From CAYQDR01 sp964416315 (GTDB taxonomy: Bacteria > Methylomirabilota > Methylomirabilia > Rokubacteriales > DASRDR01): DNA of 48,534 bases. Both the position numbers and the translations under genes were made by a program. Below, in pieces: positions 22,047 through 30,175 of the stretch; the stretch's first letter is position 1; each line of letters begins with the position of its first letter. The DNA lies in contig CAYQDR010000022.1 of the NCBI GenBank assembly GCA_964416315.1, positions 1 through 48,534 of the forward strand. Direction: 5' to 3'. The notes under the pieces are model-generated. The model had not been told where the DNA came from. It ran no database searches and saw only the letters and a program-made list of their open reading frames with translations.

Positions 22047-22805
22047 ATGCGCCTTGAGGTGCTGGGCTGCCACGGCGGGGAGGTGCCGGATCTCCGGCTC
22101 CCCACCTTCCTCGTCAACGGCCGGATCCTCCTCGAGGCGGGCGCGGTGACGTCGGCGCTCCCGCTCGAGGATCAAATCAACGTCGAGCACGTCCTGATCT
22201 CGCACGCCCACCTCGACCACACGGTGGGCCTCGCGTTCCTCGTGGACAACGTCCAGTCGGCGACCGGGCGGCCTGGCGCCGTGCGGACCGCGTCGATCGG
22301 GCCGGTCATCGACGACCTCCGCGCCCACTGCTTCAACAACCGCCTCTGGCCGGACTTCACGCTGCTGCCGCCCGAGGCGCCGGTGCTCCGGTTCGAGGCG
22401 CTTCCGGAGGGGCGGGAGACACGCGTCGCCGGCGTCTCGGTGATCCCCGTGCCCGTCCACCACGCCGTCCCCGCGGCCGGCTTCGTCTTCTCCGACGGCG
22501 GCTCGGGCTTCGTCTTCTCGGGGGACACCGGCCCGACCACGCGGCTCTGGGAGGTGGCGCGCAACGTCGGGCGGATGCGCGCCGTGGTCGTCGAGACCGC
22601 GTTCCCGAACCGGCTCGAGGCCCTCGCGCGCAGGTCGGGGCACCTGACGCCCGGGCTGCTCCAGCGCGAGATGGAGAAGATGCCCGACGCGCCCGTGTGG
22701 GTCTACCACATCAAGCCCACCTACTACGAAGAGACCGCGGAGGAGCTCGCCCGGCTGGACGGGCGCGTCCAGATCCTCAAGCAGGGTCAGAGTTACCAGT
22801 TTTAG
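22047..22805 (+). CDS. metallo-beta-lactamase-fold protein, class II cyclic-nucleotide phosphodiesterase-like
   Basis: 252 residues. MRLEVLGCHGGEVPDLRLPTF is the opening strand pair, and the metal motif is ISHAHLDHTVGLAF (HxHxDH at 53-58). Further metal ligands lie at HHAVPAAGF, FSGDTGPTTRLW and VYHIKPTYYE. The combination HLTPGLLQREMEK and HIKP is characteristic of class II (PDE1-type) cAMP phosphodiesterases, which hydrolyse 3',5'-cyclic nucleotides. A cyclase-domain protein is encoded about 9 kb downstream, so a cyclic-nucleotide circuit is possible though not shown. No signal peptide. A TTGACA at 21926-21931 with an A/T-rich GATAT about 18 bases later may be its promoter; it is divergent from the aldolase gene. 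Confidence 0.87.
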   Translation: MRLEVLGCHGGEVPDLRLPTFLVNGRILLEAGAVTSALPLEDQINVEHVLISHAHLDHTVGLAFLVDNVQSATGRPGAVRTASIGPVIDDLRAHCFNNRLWPDFTLLPPEAPVLRFEALPEGRETRVAGVSVIPVPVHHAVPAAGFVFSDGGSGFVFSGDTGPTTRLWEVARNVGRMRAVVVETAFPNRLEALARRSGHLTPGLLQREMEKMPDAPVWVYHIKPTYYEETAEELARLDGRVQILKQGQSYQF

Positions 22806-22812
22806 CTCCCGC

Positions 22813-22987
22813 CCGCGGGTCCTGTCCCCGGCCTCGCCCCGCGCGCCCGGGCTCCGGGCCCCTTTCTCACGCGCCTTCCGCAATTCTGGCGAATCGCGGA
22901 AGGACCGCCGTGAGGGGACCCCCATCCGCCCGGGACCCCGCGGGGCTCGCCCGGGACCCCGCGGGGCTCGCCCGGTGCCACCCGCGG
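22813..22987. repeat. dispersed intergenic repeat R1, copy 1
   Basis: About 175 bases immediately after the phosphodiesterase-like gene. The reverse complement closely matches 40388-40533. Both contain an end block CCGCGGGTCCTGTCCCCGG, a CGCCCCGCGCGCCCGGGCT block, a central inverted repeat (CCTTCCGC...GCGGAAGG) and a GGACCCCGCGGGGCTCGCCC block ending GGTGCCACCCGCGG. This copy has the 21-bp GGACCCC unit duplicated in tandem (22931-22951 and 22952-22972), and its central hairpin has drifted. No open frame or transposase. Confidence 0.85.
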
Positions 22988-23002
22988 GCAGGAGCTCTCA
23001 CG

Positions 23003-23929
23003 CTACGGGGAGCGGCGCCGCTGGAACTCGGCCTCGACGGCGGGCAGGGCTTCGAGGATCACCTCCCCGACCACGCGCAGGCTCGCCGGATCCAGCTTGT
23101 CCAGCGTGTCCTCGGGCGTGTGCCAGTACGCGTTCTCGCCCGGCCGCCCGCCGTACTCGAAGTCGATGAGGAGCGTCGCCGCGACCCCGGCGTCGAGGAA
23201 CGGCACGTGGTCGTCCTCGACGGGTTGCACCTCGTCGCGGAAGTGGCGCTCTCGCCCGAGCCGGCGCGCGACGCCCCAGACGAGGTCGGTGAGCCAGGGC
23301 GTCGAGGCGGACTCCCGGCGGATCCCGAGATCCCGGTCGCCGATCATGTCCGCGACGATGAGGGCACGGAGCCGCGCGAGCTCCCCGGAGGCGCGGAGCG
23401 CCGCCACGAGGGCCCGGCTCCCGTAGAGGCTGTCCGTGGGCGACCACTGTACCTGAGCCTCCTCCCCGTCGAAGAAGAGGAGCCAGTGCGTGTAGAGGGG
23501 CGGCGTCGCGCGGTGGCGCGTCGCGAGGGCCCGCCCGAGCTCGAGCAGGAGCGCCGCCGAGGAGCCCCCGTCGTTCGCCCCGACGAAGCGGAAGCCGGCG
23601 AAGGGCTTCGTGTCGTAGTGCCCGCCGACCGCGACGATCTCCGGGCGGCGCCCGGGCCACTCCGCGATCACGTTGACCATGCGGGCAGCTCCGTGCGGCG
23701 TGCGGGCCTGGAAGACGTGCTCGCGGACGCGCCAGCCCACCTGGCGGAGCTCCCCCGCGATGTAGGCGCGGGCCCGCGCGAGGGCGGCCGACCCGGGGGG
23801 GCGTGGCCCGAAGCCGACGAGCCGCTCCACGTCGCGGAAGGCGCGCGCACCGTCGAACCCCGCCGCCGCGGCGCCGGCCGCGGCGAGCAGCAGGGCGGCG
23901 GCGAGGGTCACCCGGGCCGCCGGCGTCAA
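23003..23929 (-). CDS. secreted M28-family peptidase / glutaminyl-peptide cyclotransferase-like protein
   Basis: 308 residues from a TTG that overlaps the upstream methyltransferase stop (TTGA). A signal peptide (ARVTLAAALLLAAAGAAAAG) precedes the M28 core. VGFGPRPPGSAALARARAYI, then metal ligands in VGGHYDTKPF (H104), FVGANDGGSSAALLLEL (D120), LLFFDGEEA (E156/E157), VADMIGDRDL and YWHTPEDTLDKLDP. WSPTDSLYGSRALVAAL is the hallmark stretch of bacterial and eukaryotic glutaminyl cyclases within the M28 fold. Metal and catalytic residues are complete, unlike the M28 homologue at 7-9 kb. It would act outside the cytoplasm on N-terminal residues of peptides. An alternative GTG start nine residues later is possible. 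Confidence 0.88.
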   Translation of the reverse strand: MTPAARVTLAAALLLAAAGAAAAGFDGARAFRDVERLVGFGPRPPGSAALARARAYIAGELRQVGWRVREHVFQARTPHGAARMVNVIAEWPGRRPEIVAVGGHYDTKPFAGFRFVGANDGGSSAALLLELGRALATRHRATPPLYTHWLLFFDGEEAQVQWSPTDSLYGSRALVAALRASGELARLRALIVADMIGDRDLGIRRESASTPWLTDLVWGVARRLGRERHFRDEVQPVEDDHVPFLDAGVAATLLIDFEYGGRPGENAYWHTPEDTLDKLDPASLRVVGEVILEALPAVEAEFQRRRSP

Positions 23930-24741
23930 GGCACGACGCCGACGGCCGCGTAGAAGTTCAGGCTCATGTAGAACTCGCCGCGCGCCGCGGCCTGGTCGGC
24001 CATGGCGAGCCACCGCCGGCCCTCGGCCGCCGTGATCACCCGCCAGGCCGTCGTCCGCTCCACCCGCCGCTCGAGCATCGAGCGCACGTAGTCGTCGTAC
24101 ACGGGCTCGACCACGACGAACGCGCGGCCGCGAACGCGGGCGAGGCCGAGCGCGCGGAGGCGGCGGACGAGCGTCCGCCCGCTCCACGGGTTCGCGTAGA
24201 AGCGCTCGGCGTGACCCTCCACGATCCGCCGCGTGAGCGCGCGGTCGGGCAGGTCCACGACGAACGTCCCGAAGTCCTGGTCGAGCACGGCGACCCGTCC
24301 CCCCGGCCGCGTCACCCGCCGCATCTCGACGAGGACCCGGTCGCTCTCCCTGACGTGGAGCAGCACCGTGACCGCGACGCTGGCGTCGAAGGCGGCACCG
24401 CGGAAAGGCAGCCGGCGGCCGTCGGCGACGCGGAACCTCGATCCGGCAGCGCGCCCGTCCGCCCGCGCCCGGCGGCGCGCCTCGCGGACGAAGGTCCGGC
24501 TGGGGTCCACCCCCAGAGCCCGCCCGCGCGGACCCACGCGCGCGGCCAGGTCACGGGTCACGATGCCGGTGCCGCAGCCGACGTCGAGGACGCGCCAGCC
24601 CGGCCGGATCCCCGCGAACGCGAGGAACGCGCGGCGGAGGCGCTGCTGGTGGGGCTGGGCGCCGCGGAGCTCGAGGAAGCCAGCGAACTGGAGCGGATCC
24701 GGCTGGGCGTCGATGGCGACGTAGGGATCGGGCGAGCGCAT
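23926..24741 (-). CDS. class I SAM-dependent methyltransferase
   Basis: 271 residues. Motif I is WRVLDVGCGTGIVTRDLAARVG, with the acidic end of strand 2 at ALGVDPSRTFVREARRRA. Motif post-I is FRVADGRRLPFRGAAFDASVAV and motif III TRPGGRVAVLDQDFG. The fold is that of UbiE/Methyltransf_11 enzymes, but the substrate is unknown. A ~100-residue C-terminal part with VEGHAERFYANPWSGRTLVRRL and ARGEFYMSLNFYAAVGVV resembles the extended tail of small-molecule methyltransferases. ATG 24741 was chosen over an upstream start because residues before it read through a leader-like TAGAAT stretch. Coupled to the downstream secreted peptidase by a TTGA overlap. Confidence 0.9.
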   Translation of the reverse strand: MRSPDPYVAIDAQPDPLQFAGFLELRGAQPHQQRLRRAFLAFAGIRPGWRVLDVGCGTGIVTRDLAARVGPRGRALGVDPSRTFVREARRRARADGRAAGSRFRVADGRRLPFRGAAFDASVAVTVLLHVRESDRVLVEMRRVTRPGGRVAVLDQDFGTFVVDLPDRALTRRIVEGHAERFYANPWSGRTLVRRLRALGLARVRGRAFVVVEPVYDDYVRSMLERRVERTTAWRVITAAEGRRWLAMADQAAARGEFYMSLNFYAAVGVVP

Positions 24742-24774
24742 CGGCGCGGATTCTAGCACGGGGGCCGGGTGGCC

Positions 24775-24815
24775 CCCTCGCCCCACCCTTGCCCCCGGTG
24801 GGGGAGAGGGAGCGG
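24775..24815. repeat. CCCTC-rich intergenic hairpin
   Basis: CCCCCTCGCCCC and CCCTTGCCCCC-GGT-GGGGGAGAGGG form the same type of hairpin as elsewhere in the window. It lies between the YHS-like gene and the methyltransferase gene on the minus strand, right after the YHS-like gene stop. Confidence 0.6.
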
Positions 24816-25070
24816 CTACGCCTGGAACTTGTCGGCGCAGGCGGGGCTGCAGAAGTAGTGCGTCGTGGCGCCCACGCTGCGAGCGACGGCCGAGCGCCGC
24901 GGGACGTAGGTCTCGCAGACGGGGTCCTTGACCAGCTCGTCCCGGATCGCGCGCGGGACGCCCGGGCGCCCCGCCGCGCCCCGGAGCCCGGCGAGGAAAG
25001 CATTCACGGCGGAGCGCAGGACGAGATAGAGGAGGAACGCGACGACCGCGAGGAGGAGGAACCGGGTCAC
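24816..25070 (-). CDS. small membrane-anchored YHS-like protein (PP0621 family)
   Basis: 84 residues. An N-terminal transmembrane helix (RFLLLAVVAFLLYLVLRSAV) precedes a cytoplasmic YHS-like metal site: KDPVCETYVPRRSAVARS, then ATTHYFCSPACADKF. The DPVC...YFCS..C pattern resembles the TRASH/YHS motif used for copper or heavy-metal sensing and chaperoning. Proteins of this size and layout are annotated as the PP0621 family, whose function is not established. Its own ribosome site is unclear. It lies 65 bases downstream of the acidic unknown gene on the same strand. Confidence 0.8.
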   Translation of the reverse strand: MTRFLLLAVVAFLLYLVLRSAVNAFLAGLRGAAGRPGVPRAIRDELVKDPVCETYVPRRSAVARSVGATTHYFCSPACADKFQA

Positions 25071-25135
25071 TGCTCTACCTTCCGCAGAGCCCCGCCTGGC
25101 GAGGACGGTGTCGCTCCCGGGCCACCCACGGCCCC

Positions 25136-25498
25136 TCAGCCGCGCGCAGCGTCCGGGTCGGATCGGATGTGGAGGGACTTGAGGAAATCGCGGTCGAGCT
25201 TCGTCAACTCGAACCGGAGGTCGCCACCTTCCGGGACGGCCCCGATCTCCCGCTCGACGGGCGCCCCGTCGGCCTCGGCCACCGCCTCGGCCGTCTCGGC
25301 GTCCTCGGCCTCCGTGCTGGCCTCCTCCTCATCCGACTCGGCCGACTCGGCGTTCGCGACGAAGAACAGGCGCGCCTCGTACCCGTTCCGCACCAGCTCG
25401 GCGAGCGCCTCGCGGACGGCGGCCGAAGTCGCGATCGAGGCCTCGACGGCGCGCATCAGCTTGCCCATCAGCTCACGGATCGCCTCTTCGTCGCGCAT
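25136..25498 (-). CDS. small acidic hypothetical protein
   Basis: 120 residues. The N-terminal ~55 residues are helical (EEAIRELMGKLMRAVEASIATSAAVREALAEL), followed by RLFFVANAESAES and an unusually acidic low-complexity linker (DEEEASTEAEDAETAEAVAEAD). A short C-terminal segment (FELTKLDRDFLKSLHIR) ends it. Comparable architectures occur in small soluble regulators, but no family is recognised. No signal peptide or membrane segment. The C-terminal motif LTKLDRDFLKSLHI could be a docking element. Probably real, as the acidic linker is not expected of an antisense frame at this GC content. Confidence 0.65.
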   Translation of the reverse strand: MRDEEAIRELMGKLMRAVEASIATSAAVREALAELVRNGYEARLFFVANAESAESDEEEASTEAEDAETAEAVAEADGAPVEREIGAVPEGGDLRFELTKLDRDFLKSLHIRSDPDAARG

Positions 25499-25541
25499 AT
25501 CGCCGACCCCGGCCTCAGGATAGTCCCGCTCCCCGGGGCTG

Positions 25542-26366
25542 TCAAACTCCGGGGTGCTGGCGCCGGAACGCCTCGGCGAGGCGCTCGAACCGGCGGCGCA
25601 GGGGTTCGAGGCCTTCGAGGTGCGTCAGGACGTAGAGGTCGCCCGCGCGGATCGCCGCCAGCGCGCGCTCGGCGACCTCCTCCGGGGTCAGGGTGCGTCC
25701 GATCAGCGTCACCTCCGCCCCGGGAGCTCGTCCCATTGGGTTCCGGAGCGCCGCGGGCCGACTCCGCTCGGCCTCGCGGATCCGCGTCGCCACTCCCATG
25801 GGGCAGAGGACCGACACCCCGATGCCGTAGGGTCGGAGGTCCTTGGCGAGCGTCTCCGAGAGCCCGACGACCGCATACTTCGTCGCGTTGTAGACCCCGA
25901 GCGCCTGCGAGGCGATGAGGCCGGCCATGGAGGCCGTGTTGAGGACGTGGCCGCCCTGGCCCTGGGCGATCATCCTTGGGAGGAACGCCTCGAGCCCGTG
26001 GATCACGCCCCAGAGGTTGACGCCGATCAGCCACGCCCAGTCGTGGTGGGTCGCCGCCTCGAGGCCCCCGTGGACGACGACGCCGGCGTTGTTGCAGAGG
26101 ACGTGGACCGCCCCGAAGCGCGCGAACGCGCGGTCGGCGAGGGCGACGACCTGCGCCCGGTCCGACACGTCCGTCCGGACCGCGAGCGCCTCGCCGCCGC
26201 CGGCCTCGATCGCCCGCGCCGCCGCCGCCGCTTCGGGCTCGTCCACGTCGGCGACGACCACGCGCGCGCCCTCGCGCGCGAACGCGAGCCCGAGCGCGCG
26301 CCCGATCCCGCTCGCCCCGCCCGTGACAACGGCCACGCGGCCTTCGAAGCTGGTCAACGCTCTCAC
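25542..26366 (-). CDS. short-chain dehydrogenase/reductase (SDR)
   Basis: 274 residues of a classical SDR. The cofactor motif is VAVVTGGASGIGRALG, with Asp in VVVADVDEPE suggesting NAD preference. NNAGVVVHGG is the structural Asn motif. The catalytic set is Asn in LIGVNLWGVIHG, Ser in HVLNTASMAGL and the YNATKYAV Tyr-xxx-Lys. The substrate pocket region (GVATRIREAERS) is not diagnostic. A long C-terminal tail (LEGLEPLRRRFERLAEAFRRQ) is typical of the group often annotated as fatty-alcohol or hydroxy-ketone oxidoreductases. It is divergent from the DctP receptor gene. Confidence 0.92.
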   Translation of the reverse strand: MRALTSFEGRVAVVTGGASGIGRALGLAFAREGARVVVADVDEPEAAAAARAIEAGGGEALAVRTDVSDRAQVVALADRAFARFGAVHVLCNNAGVVVHGGLEAATHHDWAWLIGVNLWGVIHGLEAFLPRMIAQGQGGHVLNTASMAGLIASQALGVYNATKYAVVGLSETLAKDLRPYGIGVSVLCPMGVATRIREAERSRPAALRNPMGRAPGAEVTLIGRTLTPEEVAERALAAIRAGDLYVLTHLEGLEPLRRRFERLAEAFRRQHPGV

Positions 26367-26396
26367 CCCTCGGCAGTGCGGCGCGAGTCTATGGGA

Positions 26397-26425
26397 TTGA
26401 ACGCGGACCCGTCAACGACTAGAAT
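26397..26425 (+). promoter_or_regulatory. promoter of the DctP receptor gene
   Basis: -35 TTGAAC (26397-26402) and -10 TAGAAT (26420-26425), exactly 17 bases apart. The -10 region is part of a 12-bp tandem duplication (26415-26438), so a second TAGAAT occurs 12 bases later. The gene start is about 60 bases downstream. Confidence 0.6.
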
Positions 26426-26438
26426 CACGACTAGAATC
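26415..26438 (+). repeat. 12-bp tandem duplication in the promoter
   Basis: ACGACTAGAATC is repeated perfectly at 26415-26426 and 26427-26438, duplicating the -10 hexamer. It may be recent slippage or a doubled binding site. Confidence 0.85.
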
Positions 26439-26485
26439 TGGCTGTCTCCTGGCCGCCCACACACAATCCGAGGGAGGAACGACTC

Positions 26486-27499
26486 ATGCGGGACGCGTCA
26501 CGCGGGCACCGATATTACCTTCTCGCATCGGTCCTCTGTCTGGTCGCGTTCGGGCTCTCGGCTCTTCCCGGTCTCGTCGAAGCCAAGCAGACCCTGCGCA
26601 TCTCGACGCCGGCCGTGCCCGAGGACTGGCACACGAAGATGCTCTACGTCTTCAAGGACGAGATCGAGAAGCTCGCCCCCGGCCAGTTCGACGTGCAGAT
26701 CCACCACTCGGGGACGCTTTTCAAGCAGGGCACCGAGCCCGCCGCCATGGCGCGCGGCAACCTCGAGGCGGCCCTGATCTCGATGCAGGACATCTCGAAG
26801 CTGATCCCCGAGTACTCGCTCTTCACGGCCGGCTATCTCATCCGGGACCCCGACCACCAGCGGAAGGTCTTCGGCGGGCCCATCGGCGACGAGATCTACA
26901 GGAAGGTCTCCGAAGCCATGGACATCCAGGTCCTGACGGTCGCCTATCTCGGCACCCGGCAGGTCAACCTCCGCGACCTGCGGAACGTCCGGACGCCGGC
27001 CGACCTCGCCGGCGTCAAGCTGCGGATGCCGGGCTCCAAGGAGTGGCTCTTCCTCGGTCAGGCGCTCGGCGCCAACCCCACGCCGCTCGCCTTCAACGAG
27101 GTCTACCTCGCGCTCAAGACGGGCACGATCGACGGCCAGGACAACCCGCTGCCGACCGTCCGGGCCGCGAAGTTCTACGAGGTCACCAAGCAGCTCGTCC
27201 TCACGAGCCACATGGTGGACGGCGTCTTCCTCGCGCTCTCGAACAAGGCGTGGAAGGCGATGCCGCCCGACCTGCAGAAGAAGGTCAAGGAGGCGGCGCT
27301 CGCGGGCGCCCGCTTCAACAACGAGAACCGGATCAAGGACGAGCAGGGCCTGATCGACTTCTTCAAGAAGGAGGGGCTCACCGTCACGGTGCCCGACGTC
27401 GAGGCCTTCCGGCGCCACGTCCAGAAGGCGTACCTCGAGTCCGAGTTCTCGAAGACCTGGCCGAAGGGGATGCTCGAGCGCGTGAACGAGACGAAGTAG
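26486..27499 (+). CDS. TRAP transporter solute-binding protein, DctP family (orphan)
   Basis: 337 residues. GAGGGAGG nine bases upstream of ATG. Signal peptide (YYLLASVLCLVAFGLSALPGLVEA), then KQTLRISTPAVPEDWHTKMLYVFKDEIEKLAPGQF, GTEPAAMARGNLEAALISM, the hallmark LRMPGSKEWLFLGQALGANPTPLAFNEVYLALKTGTIDGQDN (with the carboxylate-binding Arg) and a helical C-terminus. It captures an organic acid for a DctQ/DctM TRAP permease, but no DctQM genes follow. The only TRAP permease in the window is the fused type at 10-12 kb, whose own receptor gene is broken. Transcribed alone from a clear promoter, it is an orphan receptor. Confidence 0.93.
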   Translation: MRDASRGHRYYLLASVLCLVAFGLSALPGLVEAKQTLRISTPAVPEDWHTKMLYVFKDEIEKLAPGQFDVQIHHSGTLFKQGTEPAAMARGNLEAALISMQDISKLIPEYSLFTAGYLIRDPDHQRKVFGGPIGDEIYRKVSEAMDIQVLTVAYLGTRQVNLRDLRNVRTPADLAGVKLRMPGSKEWLFLGQALGANPTPLAFNEVYLALKTGTIDGQDNPLPTVRAAKFYEVTKQLVLTSHMVDGVFLALSNKAWKAMPPDLQKKVKEAALAGARFNNENRIKDEQGLIDFFKKEGLTVTVPDVEAFRRHVQKAYLESEFSKTWPKGMLERVNETK

Positions 27500-27527
27500 C
27501 GACGGCGCGCGCCGGCTGCGCGCGGAG

Positions 27528-28376
27528 TCAGCGCGCGCGGCCGGCGGGCCCGTGCGGCTTGAGCCGAGGGCTGAGCAGCAGGCGCTGCCCCTCGTGGCTC
27601 AGGAGCGCGCCCTCCTCGGTGATCGCCTCGAGGAGGAACTTCCCGCCGACCCGCTGGCCCTCGACGTACTTCTGGCCGCTGATGAAGACGAATCGCTCCG
27701 GCGCGCGCTCGGAGTAGACGAGCACGTCGAGGGTCATCCGAGACAGGGCCTCCTGGAGGACGCTCCGCGCATCCGCCGGCTGGGGTCCGGCGGCGCCCGG
27801 GTCGGCGGCTCTCGCGACGCCGGCCGCTGGCGTCCCGGCGGCGCGCGCGGGCGGAGCGGCGGGGGCGTCGGGCGCGGGTGTCACCGCCGGAGCGGCCACG
27901 GGCGGGGCCTCCACCGGGGGCGCCGCCGCGGTCTCGGGAGTGCTGGGGCGCGCCGGCGGCAGCGGCGCGATCGGCGGCGGGGGCACGCTGGACCCCTCCG
28001 GCTCGGCGCGGCCCGGTGCACTGCGCTCCGCGACCCGTGACTCGGCCCCGGCGGGCGCCGGCGACACCGGCCGGGGCGAGGGGACCGGGGCCCGCGTCTC
28101 GGGTGCGGGCGGCCGCGGGGACAGAGCCGCGGGGACAGCAGGCGCCAGCCCCTGCCGGGACGCCACCGTGGCGGGCGGCAGCTCGACCGGCGCCCTCGAG
28201 CGCAGGACGACGAGCAGGACCACGGCGTTCAGCGCGAGGGCCGCGACGAGGGCCCACGGCCACCACCGCCGGAGCCCCGCCGGCCCCGACGGGTGCTCGC
28301 TTGCGAGCGTCGGCACGCGCCCGCCCAGTCGGCCCTGCCGCTCTGCCTTCCTGAGCGCTTCGAGGATGTAGGACAC
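27528..28376 (-). CDS. gspB: GspB-like general secretion accessory protein
   Basis: 282 residues. The N-terminus MSYILEALRKAERQGRLG is a conserved hallmark of GspB. One membrane helix follows (about 38-58), then a 150-residue Pro/Ala linker crossing the periplasm. The C-terminal globular domain (about 205-280) has LDVLVYSERAPERFVFISGQKYVEGQRVGGKFLLEAITEEGALLSHEGQRLLL, the conserved GspB/PulB domain. GspB works with GspA to move and assemble the type II secretion secretin through peptidoglycan. Encoded ten bases after GspA in the order gspA-gspB on the minus strand. No other gsp gene is in the window. Confidence 0.88.
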   Translation of the reverse strand: MSYILEALRKAERQGRLGGRVPTLASEHPSGPAGLRRWWPWALVAALALNAVVLLVVLRSRAPVELPPATVASRQGLAPAVPAALSPRPPAPETRAPVPSPRPVSPAPAGAESRVAERSAPGRAEPEGSSVPPPPIAPLPPARPSTPETAAAPPVEAPPVAAPAVTPAPDAPAAPPARAAGTPAAGVARAADPGAAGPQPADARSVLQEALSRMTLDVLVYSERAPERFVFISGQKYVEGQRVGGKFLLEAITEEGALLSHEGQRLLLSPRLKPHGPAGRAR

Positions 28377-28385
28377 GGCGGCGCC

Positions 28386-30029
28386 TCAGGGTCGGGCCGG
28401 CACCAGCGTCGGGACGCCGGGAGCCGTCCCGGCCATCAGCTCGATGAGCGTCTCCGCGCCCACGACGCCATCGGGCACGAGGGATCGGCTCCGCTGGAAG
28501 GCGGCGACCCGGCTCCGGAGCGCGCCGTCGAACGCGCCCTCCGACGCCGACTCCGCCGGCAACCCCTGCACCTCGACCAGGCGCCGCCGCAGCCATTCGA
28601 CGTCCGGACCCCGGACCCCGGGCGCGATCACGCGCGACTCGATCGGCGGCCGCTGCCAGAGGACGACGAAGCCGCCTTCCCAGTACCGATCGACCTCGTG
28701 GAGCGGGACCGTGAGCCCGCGGCCGCCGACGTCGAGGGCGGCGGTGTTCGTCTCCAGCGCCAGCAGCGTCGCATAGCGCCGCTCGCCGCCGGGGAGCACG
28801 AGCTCGAGCACGACCGGGAGGTTGAGCCGCCGCAGCGTCTTCCACGTCCCGGTCCTGGCGAGGCAGCCCAGCTCCCGGAGCCGCCCGGCCTCGCAGGCCA
28901 GGACGCCTTCCGCGTCGCGGACCTCCGGACGCCACCGGCTGTAGAGGGTCGCGAGCGCCGCGGCGCGGTTCCCGGCCGACGCGCGGTCCCGCAGGGCGCC
29001 CTCGAGGGTGACGCCGGCGGCGCCCGGCGTGCCGCGCGTCGCGTCGGCGGGCCACGCGGACGCGGGAACCGCCGGAGCCCGGTCGGGCCCGCTCACGCGT
29101 CCGATGAGCGCCGTGAGGGCGCGGGGGGGCGAGACCGGGATGACCGCCCCGGCGCCGATGGCAGCCGCCGCCAGGAGGACGGCCGCGACGGTGCCGACCC
29201 TGGCGAGGCGCGAGCGGCGGGCGCCACCCCAGAGGACCTCCGCGCCGGCCTGCCGCACGGTCCGGGCGTCCGGGCGCCGCTCGTCCTCCACGTACGCGCC
29301 GAGGAGCGTGCGGTCGCAGATGACGTTGATCAGGCGCGGCACGCCGCGCGACAGCCGGTAGATCTCGCGGACCGCCGCCTCGGTGAAGAGGCTTCCGCTG
29401 CCGCCGGCGACCTCCAGCCGGTGACGGATGTAGGCGCGGGTCTCCGCCCGGGAGAGGGGCGTGAGGTGGTATCGCGCCGTGACCCGCTGGGCCACCTGCC
29501 GGAGCCCGGGCCGCTCGAGCAGCGAGGCGAGCTCCGGCTGGCCGATGAGGATCACCTGGAGGAGCTTCTCGGTGCTCGTCTCGAGGTTCGTGAGAAGCCG
29601 GATCTCCTCGAGGACCTCGGGGGCGAGGTCCTGCGCCTCGTCGATGACGAGGACCGTGCGCCGGCCCCGTTCGTGGGCTTCGAGGAGGTGGCGGTCGAGC
29701 GCGTCGACGAGGGTCTTGATGGTCGCGCCCGGGGGGTACGCGATCTTCAGCTCGTCGCAGACGGTCGCCAGGAGCTCGAGGCTCGTCAGCCGCGGGTTCA
29801 GGACGAGCGCCACGTCCACGTGGGGCGGGAGCTGCTCGAGGAGGCAGCGGCAGACCGTCGTCTTGCCCGTCCCCACCTCACCCGTGAGCTGGACGAAGCC
29901 GCCGCCCTGGCCGATCCCGTAGAGCAGGTGGGCCAGGGCCTCCCGGTGCCGCTCGCTCATGTAGAGGTAACGCGGGTCCGGGGTGAGGGAGAAGGGTGCC
30001 TCGGTCAGCCCGAAGTGCGCGGTGTACAT
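28386..30029 (-). CDS. gspA: GspA/ExeA-like ATPase with peptidoglycan-binding region
   Basis: 547 residues. Opens MYTAHFGLTEAPFSLTPDPRYLYMS, the standard GspA/ExeA N-terminus. The AAA domain has Walker A GEVGTGKT (50-57) and Walker B VLVIDEAQDL (about 125-134). One membrane helix lies at about 278-296, after WGGARRSRLARVG. The periplasmic part includes a papain-like/C39-like segment and ends in a peptidoglycan-binding fold (VRGPDVEWLRRRLVEVQGLP and AFQRSRSLVPDGVVGAETL). The ATPase is thought to use cytoplasmic ATP to remodel peptidoglycan for secretin insertion. A partner gspB follows with a ten-base gap. It is divergent from the DsbA-like gene. Confidence 0.92.
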   Translation of the reverse strand: MYTAHFGLTEAPFSLTPDPRYLYMSERHREALAHLLYGIGQGGGFVQLTGEVGTGKTTVCRCLLEQLPPHVDVALVLNPRLTSLELLATVCDELKIAYPPGATIKTLVDALDRHLLEAHERGRRTVLVIDEAQDLAPEVLEEIRLLTNLETSTEKLLQVILIGQPELASLLERPGLRQVAQRVTARYHLTPLSRAETRAYIRHRLEVAGGSGSLFTEAAVREIYRLSRGVPRLINVICDRTLLGAYVEDERRPDARTVRQAGAEVLWGGARRSRLARVGTVAAVLLAAAAIGAGAVIPVSPPRALTALIGRVSGPDRAPAVPASAWPADATRGTPGAAGVTLEGALRDRASAGNRAAALATLYSRWRPEVRDAEGVLACEAGRLRELGCLARTGTWKTLRRLNLPVVLELVLPGGERRYATLLALETNTAALDVGGRGLTVPLHEVDRYWEGGFVVLWQRPPIESRVIAPGVRGPDVEWLRRRLVEVQGLPAESASEGAFDGALRSRVAAFQRSRSLVPDGVVGAETLIELMAGTAPGVPTLVPARP

Positions 30030-30138
30030 GCTGCGCCGTTGGGCCGATGGTACCCCACGGCGTTGCCGCGCGACAAGGTTCAGCCCCGCGGCTTCCCGGT
30101 CTGGGGCCGGCGGCGGACGACCCGGGGGAGAACCCCGG

Positions 30139-30168
30139 TTGACAGCCGGGGCCCGAGCCGCCTAGTCT
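30139..30168 (+). promoter_or_regulatory. promoter upstream of the DsbA-like gene
   Basis: TTGACA (30139-30144) and TAGTCT (30163-30168), 18 bases apart, would start transcription near 30175. The ATG at 30176 would then be leaderless, or the in-frame GTG at 30236 (AGGAG three bases upstream) is the real start. Confidence 0.45.
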
Positions 30169-30175
30169 CTCCGGC

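Noticed and set aside
22931..22972. Two 21-bp units as a CRISPR-like array
   Set aside because: Directly adjacent tandem units without spacers, part of the R1 intergenic repeat.
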